Below are positions 1 to 5,867 of a stretch of 5,916 nucleotides of DNA, piece after piece. The notes below the pieces were generated by a model, which was not told the origin of the DNA, did no database searches, and saw nothing but the letters and a program-made list of their open reading frames with translations. Source of the DNA: JAGXQV01 sp964527565 (lineage in GTDB: Bacteria > Pseudomonadota > Gammaproteobacteria > Burkholderiales > Sulfuricellaceae); NCBI GenBank assembly GCA_964527565.1, contig CAZGOY010000081.1, positions 1 to 5,916 of the forward strand, given 5' to 3'. The position numbers and the translations under genes are program-made. The stretch's first letter is position 1; every line of letters starts with the position of its first letter.

Positions 1-54
1 TTATATCAAATAGTTACTTGGTAGTTCGCCCTTCTTATGCAAAATTCAGGCTAA
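1..54. mobile_element. AT-rich tip, possible end of an insertion sequence
   Basis: The first 50 or so bases are clearly AT-richer than the GC-rich coding DNA that begins at about 55. They do not encode residues that resemble the protein that follows. Read outward on the minus strand, positions 52-35 give AGCCTGAATTTTGCATAA, which has the look of an insertion-sequence terminal repeat. I recall similar tips in transposons of the IS4/IS1634 type but cannot verify this here. No transposase, second terminal repeat or target duplication is visible because the window starts here. It could instead be ordinary low-GC DNA. Confidence 0.3.
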
Positions 55-788
55 AAAGCGCCGAGGGCGAACTGCTGCTGCAACTGCAACGCCAGCAGGA
101 AAAAAGCGCCGCGCAACTGGCCGAACGGGACGGCGATATCCGCGCCCTGCACGAACGCCTGAAGCGCATGACGGAGATTGAACAGCGGCTGCACGAGAGC
201 GCAGCGCGCCTGCGGGAAACAAGCGCCCCTCCCCGCCCTCACGCGCTACAGCGGATCGCGGAACTGGAACAGCGCCTGGATGCCGAAGCGCGGCGCGCCG
301 TGCAGGCGGAGAAACGCGGCGCGGAACAGGATCGCCATGCCGCCGCGCTGCTGGAGAAAATCGCCGGATTGCAGGAAGAACTGTCTGCCGCCGAGGAAAT
401 GCTGACCCAGGCGCTCACGCCGCCGGAATGCCGTAGCTGCGAGGACAGCCGCGCGGGAAACTGCAGCGGCGGGGATTTTTCCGGGCGCTGCATCCTCTGC
501 GTGGGCGGGCGCACCGGCCTGGCCGATCAATACCGGGTGCTGGTGGAGCGCAGCAACGGGCGCTTCATCCACCACGACGGCGGCATCGAGGACAACCCCA
601 AGCGCCTGCAATCCCTGCTGTCGACGGCGGACGCGGTGATCTGCCCCGCCGACAACGTCAGCCACGGCGCCTATTACGTCGTCAAGCGCCTGTGCAAGCA
701 ATACGGCAAGCCTTGCGTGCTGCTCAACCGCTCCGGCCTTTCCACCTTCGCGCGCGGCCTGGCGGAACTGGCCGACAGCGGAAACTGA
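18..788 (+). CDS. Coiled-coil DUF2325 domain protein, probably 5'-truncated
   Basis: Counting from the TTG at 18, residues 15-130 are rich in Glu, Gln, Arg, Leu and Ala and look like a long coiled coil. Residues 138-161 form a cysteine cluster (Cx2C, then C149, then Cx2C), which could bind metal or be redox active. Residues 158-245 match DUF2325, with CVGGRTG, the HHDGG motif, SHGAYYVVKRLC and NRSGLSTFARGL. The molecular role of DUF2325 is not established. Family members in related bacteria usually have, from memory, an extra N-terminal domain of more than 100 residues that is missing here. The frame is open to the window edge, the TTG has no Shine-Dalgarno sequence, and the first in-frame ATG is at 168, inside the coil. 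The true start is therefore probably outside the window or lost to a junction near 55. It lies 79 bases upstream of the receptor gene on the same strand. The domain call is firm; the start and functionality are not. Confidence 0.8.
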   Translation: MVVRPSYAKFRLKSAEGELLLQLQRQQEKSAAQLAERDGDIRALHERLKRMTEIEQRLHESAARLRETSAPPRPHALQRIAELEQRLDAEARRAVQAEKRGAEQDRHAAALLEKIAGLQEELSAAEEMLTQALTPPECRSCEDSRAGNCSGGDFSGRCILCVGGRTGLADQYRVLVERSNGRFIHHDGGIEDNPKRLQSLLSTADAVICPADNVSHGAYYVVKRLCKQYGKPCVLLNRSGLSTFARGLAELADSGN

Positions 789-806
789 GCATCTCTTTAC
801 CCCCCA

Positions 807-838
807 CCAGCCAGCCGGACGGAATGTCCCAGCCAGCC
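807..838. repeat. Direct repeat CCAGCCAGCC, two copies 22 bp apart
   Basis: CCAGCCAGCC occurs at 807-816 and again at 829-838. The start-to-start distance is 22 bp, about two DNA helical turns, so both copies would face the same side of the helix. Between them lies a short GGAC/GTCC inverted repeat (817-820 and 826-829). The pair sits in the leader of the TonB-dependent receptor gene, just before its ribosome binding site. It could be a regulator site or part of an mRNA structure; chance in GC-rich DNA is also possible. I see no clear Fur box or sigma-70 promoter in this gap. Confidence 0.45.
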
Positions 839-852
839 AGAAAACATGCATG

Positions 853-859
853 AAAAGGA
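853..859 (+). promoter_or_regulatory. Ribosome binding site deciding the receptor start
   Basis: AAAAGGA ends 8 bases before the ATG at 868. The upstream in-frame ATG at 850 has no such motif at a workable distance, and it would put six polar residues in front of the Lys-Lys start of the signal peptide. The 868 start is therefore preferred. Confidence 0.7.
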
Positions 860-867
860 CATCTGAC

Positions 868-2922
868 ATGAAAAAGCTGACCGACAAGATCGCGTTCCTC
901 TCGCTCCTGACCCTGGCATCCGCCGCGACGGCGGAGGAGGCGCAGCTCAAGGCCGTCACCGTCACCGCCAAGGGCTATGCCGCCGATACACTGGAAACGC
1001 CCCATGCGCTGACGGTCATCGGCGAAAACGACATCGCCGAATCCGGCGCGGCCAACCCCGGCGCGCTGCTGCGCGGACAAGCCGGGCTGGCGGTGGCTTC
1101 CGACGGTGCATGGGGCGAAAACCCGGTGATCCGCGGATTGAAAAAGGAACACATCGTGGTGATGGTCGATGGCGTGCGCATCAATTCCGCCCAGCCGCAG
1201 GGCGCCATCGCCTCGCTGCTCGACACCGGCCTGCTGGAACGCGCCGAAGTGGTGAAAGGCCCGGTCTCGGTACTCTACGGCAGCGGTGCGATGGGCGGGG
1301 TGGTCAATTTCATCACGCCCCAGCCGCGTTTCACCGCAAATGCCGAAGCGCGCGGCAGCCTCGCGGCAGGCCTGCAAAGCGTCAACAACGGCAAGGAGGC
1401 CAACGCCAGCCTGGCGCTCACCGGCCCGGCCCATGCCCTCGACATCGGCCTCGCCACCCGCGATTACGACGACTACGACGCCCCAGGCGGAAAAGTGGCG
1501 CACACCGGCTTCCGCCGCCAGAGCGCCAACCTGAATTACACCTTCAAGCTCGACGAGCGCCAAACGCTGCGCCTCAAATTGCAGGAGCAGCAAGACGACG
1601 GCGTGTGGTATCCGGGTTCGGCCAAGTTTGCCAACGCCCGCCTCGGCACCAACACCATCCACTCGCCCGAGCAGCGCCGCAGCCTCGCCAGCGCTTCCTG
1701 GGAAGCCAAGCTGGGCGGCGCGGCGGCACCGGCGGTAACGGCCAACGTCTACCGCCAGGAAGTCGAGCGCAGCATCAACGCCTGGAGCAGCGTCTTGCAG
1801 CGCGATACCGTGCGCAACAACGTTTCCTTCAACACCGATGGCGGCAGCGTGAAAGTCCGCCTGGCCCCGGCGCCCAACCACCTTCTGCTGGCGGGCATTG
1901 ACGGCTGGGTGATGAAGGGCGACCCGGAACGCTATTCCGACACCAACGCGCCGCTGTTCAACAACAACATGCGCACCGATCCCTTCGACCAGGCGGAAAT
2001 CCGCTCCGTCGGCCTGTTCGTGCAGGATGAAATCCTCCTCGACAAATGGAAGGCCACCCTCGGCGCACGCTACGACCGGGTTTCCGGCACGGCCCGGCAG
2101 ATGGGCATGGGCGCGGCGGCGCGTACCAGCGGGCTGGATCACGACGTCAACGCGCTGTCCTGGTCGCTGGGCGCCATCTACAACCATTCTTCGTTCTTCA
2201 ACCCCTATTTCAACGTCTCCCGTGCCTTCCGCGCCGCCGACATGCGCGAGCGCTTCGAAGACTCGGCGCGCGGCGACGGCTATTACACCCTCGGCAACCC
2301 GCAACTCGACCCGGAGATCAGCACCACCGCCGAGGCCGGCTTGAAGGGCCATCTTGCCGCCAACCGCTATACCGTCGCCCTCTACCGCACCGAAATCCGC
2401 GATTTCATCGCCGGACGCATCACCGGCACGGTTAATGCCGCTACCGGATTGCCGGTGAAACAGACCGAGAACCTCGCCAAGGTGGTCATCAGCGGGCTGG
2501 AAGGCGAATTCGAGCACCGCATCGCCGCCGGGAACTTTTACACGCGCGCCACCCTGACGCTGCAACGCGGCGACAACCAGTCCGACGACGAACCGCTCTA
2601 CCAGATGCCGCCGCATGAAATGTCGCTCGGCCTGGCCTGGCGCCCGCAATCGCCGTGGAGCGGCTGGGCGCGCCTGCGCGCGGTGGACCGGCAGGACCGC
2701 ACCGCCGTGAAGTTCAGCAACGGCACGGAAAACGCCACCGCCGGATACGCCACCGTCGATTTCGGCGGCGCCTACAAAATCGGCAAACAGGCCGTTTTGC
2801 GTCTGGCCGTCAACAACCTGCTCGACCGCGGCTACCATGAGCACCTCACCGAGGGCGTCTCCGGCCAGGAAATCCAGATGCCCGGCAGAAATATCACCCT
2901 CAACCTGAAAGGAAGTTTCTAA
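868..2922 (+). CDS. TonB-dependent outer-membrane receptor
   Basis: This is a 684-residue ligand-gated outer-membrane transporter that would use TonB-ExbBD energy to import a scarce nutrient such as a metal complex. A signal peptide spans residues 1-22 (MKK start, hydrophobic core, probable cleavage after ATA). A TonB-box-like segment, LKAVTVTA, lies at 27-34. The plug covers about 42-152, with VIRG at 87-90, VDGVRIN at 100-106 and LYGSGAMGGVVN at 136-147. The rest is the 22-strand barrel, with SRAFRAADMRERF at 451-463, LGNPQLDPE at 475-483, and a C-terminal strand ending in Phe as expected for barrel assembly. The region between FRAA and NPQL lies where haem receptors carry the FRAP/NPNL signature, but I see no histidine there, so haem is not supported and copper or a siderophore remains possible. 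The length is normal and the gene is intact. It is followed by a cytochrome gene overlapping by one base, so the two are probably cotranscribed and translationally coupled. Family call very sure, substrate unknown. Confidence 0.95.
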   Translation: MKKLTDKIAFLSLLTLASAATAEEAQLKAVTVTAKGYAADTLETPHALTVIGENDIAESGAANPGALLRGQAGLAVASDGAWGENPVIRGLKKEHIVVMVDGVRINSAQPQGAIASLLDTGLLERAEVVKGPVSVLYGSGAMGGVVNFITPQPRFTANAEARGSLAAGLQSVNNGKEANASLALTGPAHALDIGLATRDYDDYDAPGGKVAHTGFRRQSANLNYTFKLDERQTLRLKLQEQQDDGVWYPGSAKFANARLGTNTIHSPEQRRSLASASWEAKLGGAAAPAVTANVYRQEVERSINAWSSVLQRDTVRNNVSFNTDGGSVKVRLAPAPNHLLLAGIDGWVMKGDPERYSDTNAPLFNNNMRTDPFDQAEIRSVGLFVQDEILLDKWKATLGARYDRVSGTARQMGMGAAARTSGLDHDVNALSWSLGAIYNHSSFFNPYFNVSRAFRAADMRERFEDSARGDGYYTLGNPQLDPEISTTAEAGLKGHLAANRYTVALYRTEIRDFIAGRITGTVNAATGLPVKQTENLAKVVISGLEGEFEHRIAAGNFYTRATLTLQRGDNQSDDEPLYQMPPHEMSLGLAWRPQSPWSGWARLRAVDRQDRTAVKFSNGTENATAGYATVDFGGAYKIGKQAVLRLAVNNLLDRGYHEHLTEGVSGQEIQMPGRNITLNLKGSF

Positions 2923-3440
2923 TGTCCAACGTAACAAAACGCGCCTGGTGCCCCTATGTGGCTTTTCTGCTGGGGGCCGCCCTGGTTGCCGTGCTGGTGT
3001 TTTTCGTGGTGATCGGCAAGGTGGCCAAGCCGGATGCCGGTTCCACCGACCAGCGCAGCAAGCTGCTGCTCAACCATACCGAGCGGGATTTCGTGCTCGC
3101 GGAAATGCGCGCCATGCTCTCCAGCGTCCAGACGATCCTCGATGCGAGCCTCGCCGGCGACATGGCGCGCGCCGCCAAAGCCGCAAAAAGCGCGGGGATG
3201 GACGAGGTCAAGAATATCCCGGTGGAAATCCGCACGCCGCTGATCGGCAAGCTGCCGCTGGAATTCAAGCAGCTCGGCTTTTCCGTGCATGGCGATTTCG
3301 ACCAGATCGCGCTGGATGCCGACAGCCTGGGAGACCGCGAGCACACCCTCAGACAGGTGGCGCAACTGATGCAGAAATGCGTGGCCTGTCACGCCACTTA
3401 TGCCATCGCGGTGGCGGAGGGAAAAGCGGGAGGGAAGTAG
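2922..3440 (+). CDS. Membrane-anchored monohaem cytochrome c, c'/c556-like
   Basis: The 172-residue product has an uncleaved-looking N-terminal membrane helix at residues 12-33, which would anchor it in the inner membrane with the rest in the periplasm. One haem c site, CVACH, lies near the C-terminus at 153-157. The body (about 50-150) appears mostly alpha-helical. A helical bundle with CxxCH in the last helix is the arrangement of the cytochrome c'/c556 group; Met62 or Met65 in the first helix could be the sixth ligand, as in low-spin members. The ATG shares one base with the receptor stop (TAATG), and AAGGAA at 2909-2914 is a good ribosome binding site, so it is coupled to the receptor. 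This suggests electron transfer linked to the imported substrate, for example reduction of a metal in the periplasm, but that is inference. A sensor role or gas binding would also fit the fold. Identity as a c-type cytochrome is firm; the subfamily is tentative. Confidence 0.85.
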   Translation: MSNVTKRAWCPYVAFLLGAALVAVLVFFVVIGKVAKPDAGSTDQRSKLLLNHTERDFVLAEMRAMLSSVQTILDASLAGDMARAAKAAKSAGMDEVKNIPVEIRTPLIGKLPLEFKQLGFSVHGDFDQIALDADSLGDREHTLRQVAQLMQKCVACHATYAIAVAEGKAGGK

Positions 3441-3449
3441 CTGGCCAGC
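3440..3449. repeat. 10-bp palindrome GCTGGCCAGC at the cytochrome stop codon
   Basis: GCTGGCCAGC is a perfect palindrome that begins on the last base of the TAG stop. Its arms are the same GCTGGC/GCCAGC words that build the hairpin 15 bases downstream, so the two could form alternative pairings in the transcript. Confidence 0.4.
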
Positions 3450-3463
3450 GCGGCAAGCAGCAT

Positions 3464-3497
3464 GCCAGCCCCCCGCTGCCTGCTACGGGGGGCTGGC
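3464..3497. terminator. Perfect 12-bp GC-rich hairpin between convergent genes
   Basis: GCCAGCCCCCCG (3464-3475) is exactly complementary to CGGGGGGCTGGC (3486-3497) around a 10-base loop. It sits 24 bases after the cytochrome stop and 84 bases beyond the end of the oppositely oriented toxin gene, where a two-way terminator would be expected. Neither strand has a run of T after the stem, so it is not a classical intrinsic terminator. It may instead stall polymerase, protect the 3' end of the mRNA, or belong to a dispersed repeat family. A further CCAGCCAGC at 3514-3522 could compete for the right arm. The rest of the 140-base gap shows no gene. Confidence 0.45.
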
Positions 3498-3580
3498 CGC
3501 ACCGGCGCGAAAACCAGCCAGCACGTTCGAACCCCATCTGTGACTCAATGTAGCTGTCCACATCCACACCCTCGATCTAC

Positions 3581-3862
3581 TCAAGGACGCTGCTGCCGTG
3601 CATGGAACACGTTTACCACCTCTATACGCGCCCGGCTTTCCCGATAAAGCACGACGTAATTGTCCCGCACAACGATCTCACGCATCCCCTTAACCAGCCG
3701 CGACCTCTGGTACAACTTTGGATTCTCCGGCAGCAACGCCACCTTGTTCTCGATTTCGTCTTTTAGCGCTTGGGCGGCACCGGGATTATCGTCAGCAATG
3801 AAGCTGACTATTTCAATCAGATCAGCCCTCGCGCTGTTGCGCCACTCAAGCCTTGGCGACAT
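3581..3862 (-). CDS. RelE/ParE-family toxin of a toxin-antitoxin pair
   Basis: The 93-residue product has the size and layout of the RelE/ParE superfamily. An N-terminal pair of helices (RADLIEIVSFIADDNPGAA, residues 12-30) begins the protein. Then come the PENPKLYQRSRLVKGMREIVV segment (45-65) and the YVVLYR strand (69-74). A C-terminal strand with VVNVFHARQQ (82-91) ends it. Members either cleave mRNA on the ribosome (RelE) or poison DNA gyrase (ParE). The residues seen do not decide between them, although the PaaA2-like partner is associated with ParE2-type toxins. The start at 3862 lies inside the antitoxin gene (17-base overlap) with only a weak ribosome site, so translation is probably coupled and kept below that of the antitoxin. 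It is complete, with no frameshift. It appears less GC-rich than the receptor operon, consistent with transfer. Confidence 0.87.
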   Translation of the reverse strand: MSPRLEWRNSARADLIEIVSFIADDNPGAAQALKDEIENKVALLPENPKLYQRSRLVKGMREIVVRDNYVVLYRESRARIEVVNVFHARQQRP

Positions 3863-4298
3863 GTTTCTGCCGCTTTGCGTCGATCACCGCCTGGACATCG
3901 TTCATAACCTGCTCATGCGTAAAACCCGGCGATGAATCGGCAAGCGAAGCAGCCACTTTGTCATTTAGCCATTGGGCGTGTGCCGCTGCCTCATGAGCGC
4001 TCTTCATTCGCGCCGCCGTGTCCGTCCGCCGACGGACGGTGCCTCCCTCATCCGTGTGATTCGACCCGTCCAACCCGTCGAAACGGTCTATGCCCAGTTC
4101 GTTCCTGACATAGGCAAAGCAGCTGTCCAAACTGCGCCACATACGCACCCGCTGACTGCGTTGGGCCGCGAGCGGGCTTTGAGTCGTGCCGTATTTAACG
4201 ACGACCCCCCATCCGCCGGGCATCCCGACGATAGACGCACCCTGAATGGCGTTTGCTTCGACCAAGCGTTTTGCCATGGCGGTATCGATTGCTTGCAT
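3846..4298 (-). CDS. ParC-like partition-associated protein with PaaA2-like antitoxin tail
   Basis: The 150-residue product has two recognisable parts. Residues 1-75 (with QAIDTAMAKRLVEANAIQGA, a GMPGGWGVVVKYG core at 25-37, and SLDSCFAYVRNELGI at 56-70) resemble proteins annotated as ParC family partition-associated proteins on plasmids and integrated elements. Residues 95-150 (AARMKSAHEAAAHAQWLNDKV followed by a HEQVMNDVQAVIDAKR helix) resemble PaaA2-type antitoxins, which wrap around ParE2 toxins. The role is most simply that of an antitoxin neutralising the downstream toxin; the N-terminal part may bind the promoter DNA, as many antitoxin N-termini do. Two AGGAG motifs lie upstream of the ATG, 9 and 3 bases away; the farther one is well spaced. 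The gene comes first in the operon, the usual order. Both assignments rest on remembered family patterns, so the antitoxin role is likely and the ParC label less sure. Confidence 0.75.
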   Translation of the reverse strand: MQAIDTAMAKRLVEANAIQGASIVGMPGGWGVVVKYGTTQSPLAAQRSQRVRMWRSLDSCFAYVRNELGIDRFDGLDGSNHTDEGGTVRRRTDTAARMKSAHEAAAHAQWLNDKVAASLADSSPGFTHEQVMNDVQAVIDAKRQKHVAKA

Positions 4299-4333
4299 TT
4301 TCTCCTGCTCCTACGCTGACAGACACAAGCACT

Positions 4334-4361
4334 ATTGTATGCGTTATTCCAATAAACGCAA
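4334..4361 (-). promoter_or_regulatory. Sigma-70-like promoter of the toxin-antitoxin operon
   Basis: On the minus strand TTGCGT (4361-4356) and TACAAT (4339-4334) are separated by 16 bases. The -10 matches the consensus in five of six positions; the -35 keeps only TTG. The -10 box lies 35 bases before the antitoxin ATG, leaving a short leader that contains the AGGAG sites. The stretch is also AT-richer than its surroundings. The inverted repeat in the spacer supports this as a regulated promoter. Confidence 0.55.
4340..4360. promoter_or_regulatory. Inverted repeat, likely antitoxin operator
   Basis: TGCGTTATT (4340-4348) faces an imperfect mirror, AATAAACGCA (4351-4360). The outer six bases (TGCGTT/AACGCA) match perfectly and the inner part matches with one extra base. 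The element fills the space between the -35 and -10 boxes, where a bound antitoxin or toxin-antitoxin complex would block RNA polymerase. Autorepression of this kind is usual for such operons; binding here is inferred. Confidence 0.5.
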
Positions 4362-4459
4362 ATGCGGGCAACGTCATCAAATATGGCGTGCCCGGTTTGG
4401 AGCGTGGACGGTTTGCGGTATTGGCGAAAAATTTATGCCGCCCCCAGACGGACAGCCCC

Positions 4460-5572
4460 TCAAAAAAACGGATCGAAATCAGGTTCGAAAAACTGGTATC
4501 CCTTGAGCCACGCCTTGAACTGTTTCACATCCCGGAACTGCCGCAGATCGTGCTGGATACGGCTGATTTCGTCGCGTAGCAGGCGGATGTCCTGGTCCAG
4601 CAGGGTCCGCAGACGCTTGGGCGAGAGCGCTTCATACGGTGCGACTCCCGCCATTTCCCGGATCGTCATTTCGGTACCCATCACTTCATCCAGAAGCTCT
4701 TCCAACTGGCATTGCAGGATTTTGTTGTAATGCTTCAGGCGGTCTTCGGCAATGTTGTTGATCTTGCCCTGGTCAATTTGTTCGGTGCTCAACTGTAATT
4801 CCAGCAGTTGCAGCAAATCCCGGTTTCCATAGGCCACCGTCACTTTTTTCATCAGTTCGGTCTTGCGTTCGCGTTCCGCCGGGTCTGGCTCGCGGTCGGG
4901 GTGCAAGGCGGTTACCAGTTGCCGGTAAACCGCCTGGATGGATTTGCTGGCGCTGGCTGCCTCTTCCTGCTCGCGGGCTTCCTTGGCCAGCTGTTTGGCG
5001 GTTTTCTTGCGCCTGGAGCGGGATGCCTCTTCCTGTTGCTGCTGTTCCCGCACTTTTTCCTGCAACCTTGCGGAGGTCCCCTCGGGGTCATTGAAGTCAA
5101 ATTCATCATCGTCCAGCTTGACGCCAAATTCCTTTTCAAACAGGGACTTCAGAAATTCGCCGGCGAATTCATTGCTTTCCTGGGCGGCTTCGTCGAAATC
5201 GTACCCGCTGTAACGGTTGTAAAGCGGTTTCAAATCGTCGCGCCCGTGCTGGTTAATCAGTTCCTCGCACATATGGGTAATCAGGTCGGCGATCTTTTCC
5301 TGCTGGTTGCGGGTGAATTTGTGGCTAGTGGACAAGCTATCCAGCAAAGCCACCATCTCGGCCTGATGCCCCGCATAGGTTTCGCGCAGGGGAGCGAGCT
5401 TCCCGCCAACCTCCTGCTGGCATTGGGACAGGGTTTCCTGCCAGGTGAGCAGCAGCTTTTTCTGCGCGTCGATTTTCTGGATCAAGCCGTTGAATTTTTT
5501 CTGCGCTGGAGAAAGGCGGGGCGGCGGCTGACATTGTTCCAGATGGACGATCTTGACTTTATGGTGTGACAT
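4460..5572 (-). CDS. Atypical J-domain (DnaJ-like) coiled-coil protein
   Basis: In this 370-residue protein, residues 209-262 look like a J domain: SKSIQAVYRQLVTALHPDRE with the HPD tripeptide at 224-226, then a Lys-rich helix containing MKKVTVAYGNRDLLQLLEL. The HPD motif is what lets J proteins stimulate the ATPase of DnaK/Hsp70, so an Hsp70 co-chaperone role is likely. There is no Gly/Phe region and no zinc-finger domain, so it is a class III type. Helices rich in Gln, Glu and Lys (20-75, 165-207, 275-345) flank the domain and probably form coiled coils; an acidic patch, DDDEFDFNDPE, lies at 154-164. No signal peptide or membrane helix is seen, so it is cytoplasmic. The ATG at 5572 has no clear Shine-Dalgarno sequence, but no better start is visible; the next Met is residue 73. 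It lies 41 bases downstream of the permease fragment on the same strand. The client protein is unknown. Confidence 0.85.
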   Translation of the reverse strand: MSHHKVKIVHLEQCQPPPRLSPAQKKFNGLIQKIDAQKKLLLTWQETLSQCQQEVGGKLAPLRETYAGHQAEMVALLDSLSTSHKFTRNQQEKIADLITHMCEELINQHGRDDLKPLYNRYSGYDFDEAAQESNEFAGEFLKSLFEKEFGVKLDDDEFDFNDPEGTSARLQEKVREQQQQEEASRSRRKKTAKQLAKEAREQEEAASASKSIQAVYRQLVTALHPDREPDPAERERKTELMKKVTVAYGNRDLLQLLELQLSTEQIDQGKINNIAEDRLKHYNKILQCQLEELLDEVMGTEMTIREMAGVAPYEALSPKRLRTLLDQDIRLLRDEISRIQHDLRQFRDVKQFKAWLKGYQFFEPDFDPFF

Positions 5573-5613
5573 GGCGAATAGACGGCAAGAGGTTAAAGGG
5601 AAATACCGTTACG

Positions 5614-5867
5614 CTACTTCAGCAATCTTCTCCTGGTCAACGCCAGCGCCAGGTAGTAGCCGGCGGCGCCGTACAGCAGCAGCACCCCGACGTGGCGCAC
5701 GATGCCCTGCGGCACCTGCCCGAGCATCAGCGGACGCACCATGTCGATGGCGTGGGACAGCGGCAGGAAGGCGGAAAGCTGTTGCAGGAAGCCCGGCAAC
5801 TGCTCCACCGGGTAGAACACGCCGCACAGCAGCACCATCGGGGTCACCGCCAGGGTGAAGTAGCGCG
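5614..5867 (-). pseudogene. 3' exon of an ABC-2 type transporter permease gene, split by an intron
   Basis: From 5865 to the TAG at 5616-5614 the minus strand encodes about 83 residues. They start with RYFTLAVTPMVLLCGVFYPV and continue with QLPGFLQQLSAFLPLSHAID and a last membrane helix (GVLLLYGAAGYYLALAL). This is the C-terminal third of a NodJ/DrrB-like ABC-2 permease, an inner-membrane subunit of an exporter paired with a separate ATPase. Complete family members have about 250 residues and six membrane helices; only the last two are here. A GTG at 5847 could be called as a start, but homology clearly begins before it, at about 5867, so that start is artificial. Upstream of 5867 the frame stays open but encodes nothing like a permease, because the DNA is the end of a group II intron. 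If the intron splices, this is an exon of a working gene; otherwise it is a fragment. The exported substrate cannot be told. Confidence 0.8.

Noticed and set aside
850..867. Upstream ATG at 850 as the receptor start.
   Set aside because: It lacks a well-spaced ribosome site and adds six polar residues before a good signal peptide. The ATG at 868 has AAAAGGA eight bases upstream.
724..2937. A 737-codon open frame on the minus strand across the receptor gene.
   Set aside because: It is antisense to a clear TonB-dependent receptor. Long antisense frames are common in GC-rich genes, and its translation is low-complexity (Ala, Gly, Val, His) with no family resemblance.
3525..3535. GTTCGAACCCC, resembling a tRNA T-loop, considered as a tRNA end or attachment site.
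   Set aside because: The bases on each side do not form a 5-bp T-stem, and there is no acceptor, anticodon or CCA context. No duplicate copy is visible in the window.
4808..5569. A 253-codon open frame on the plus strand over the J-domain gene.
   Set aside because: It mirrors the J-domain gene, whose coding strand has the HPD motif and natural composition. The plus-strand translation is a repetitive Phe/Leu/Gly-rich shadow.
5614..5847. A 77-residue independent small membrane protein starting at GTG 5847.
   Set aside because: Residues before the GTG (RYFTLA) continue the ABC-2 permease homology, so this is the tail of a larger gene, not a separate small protein.
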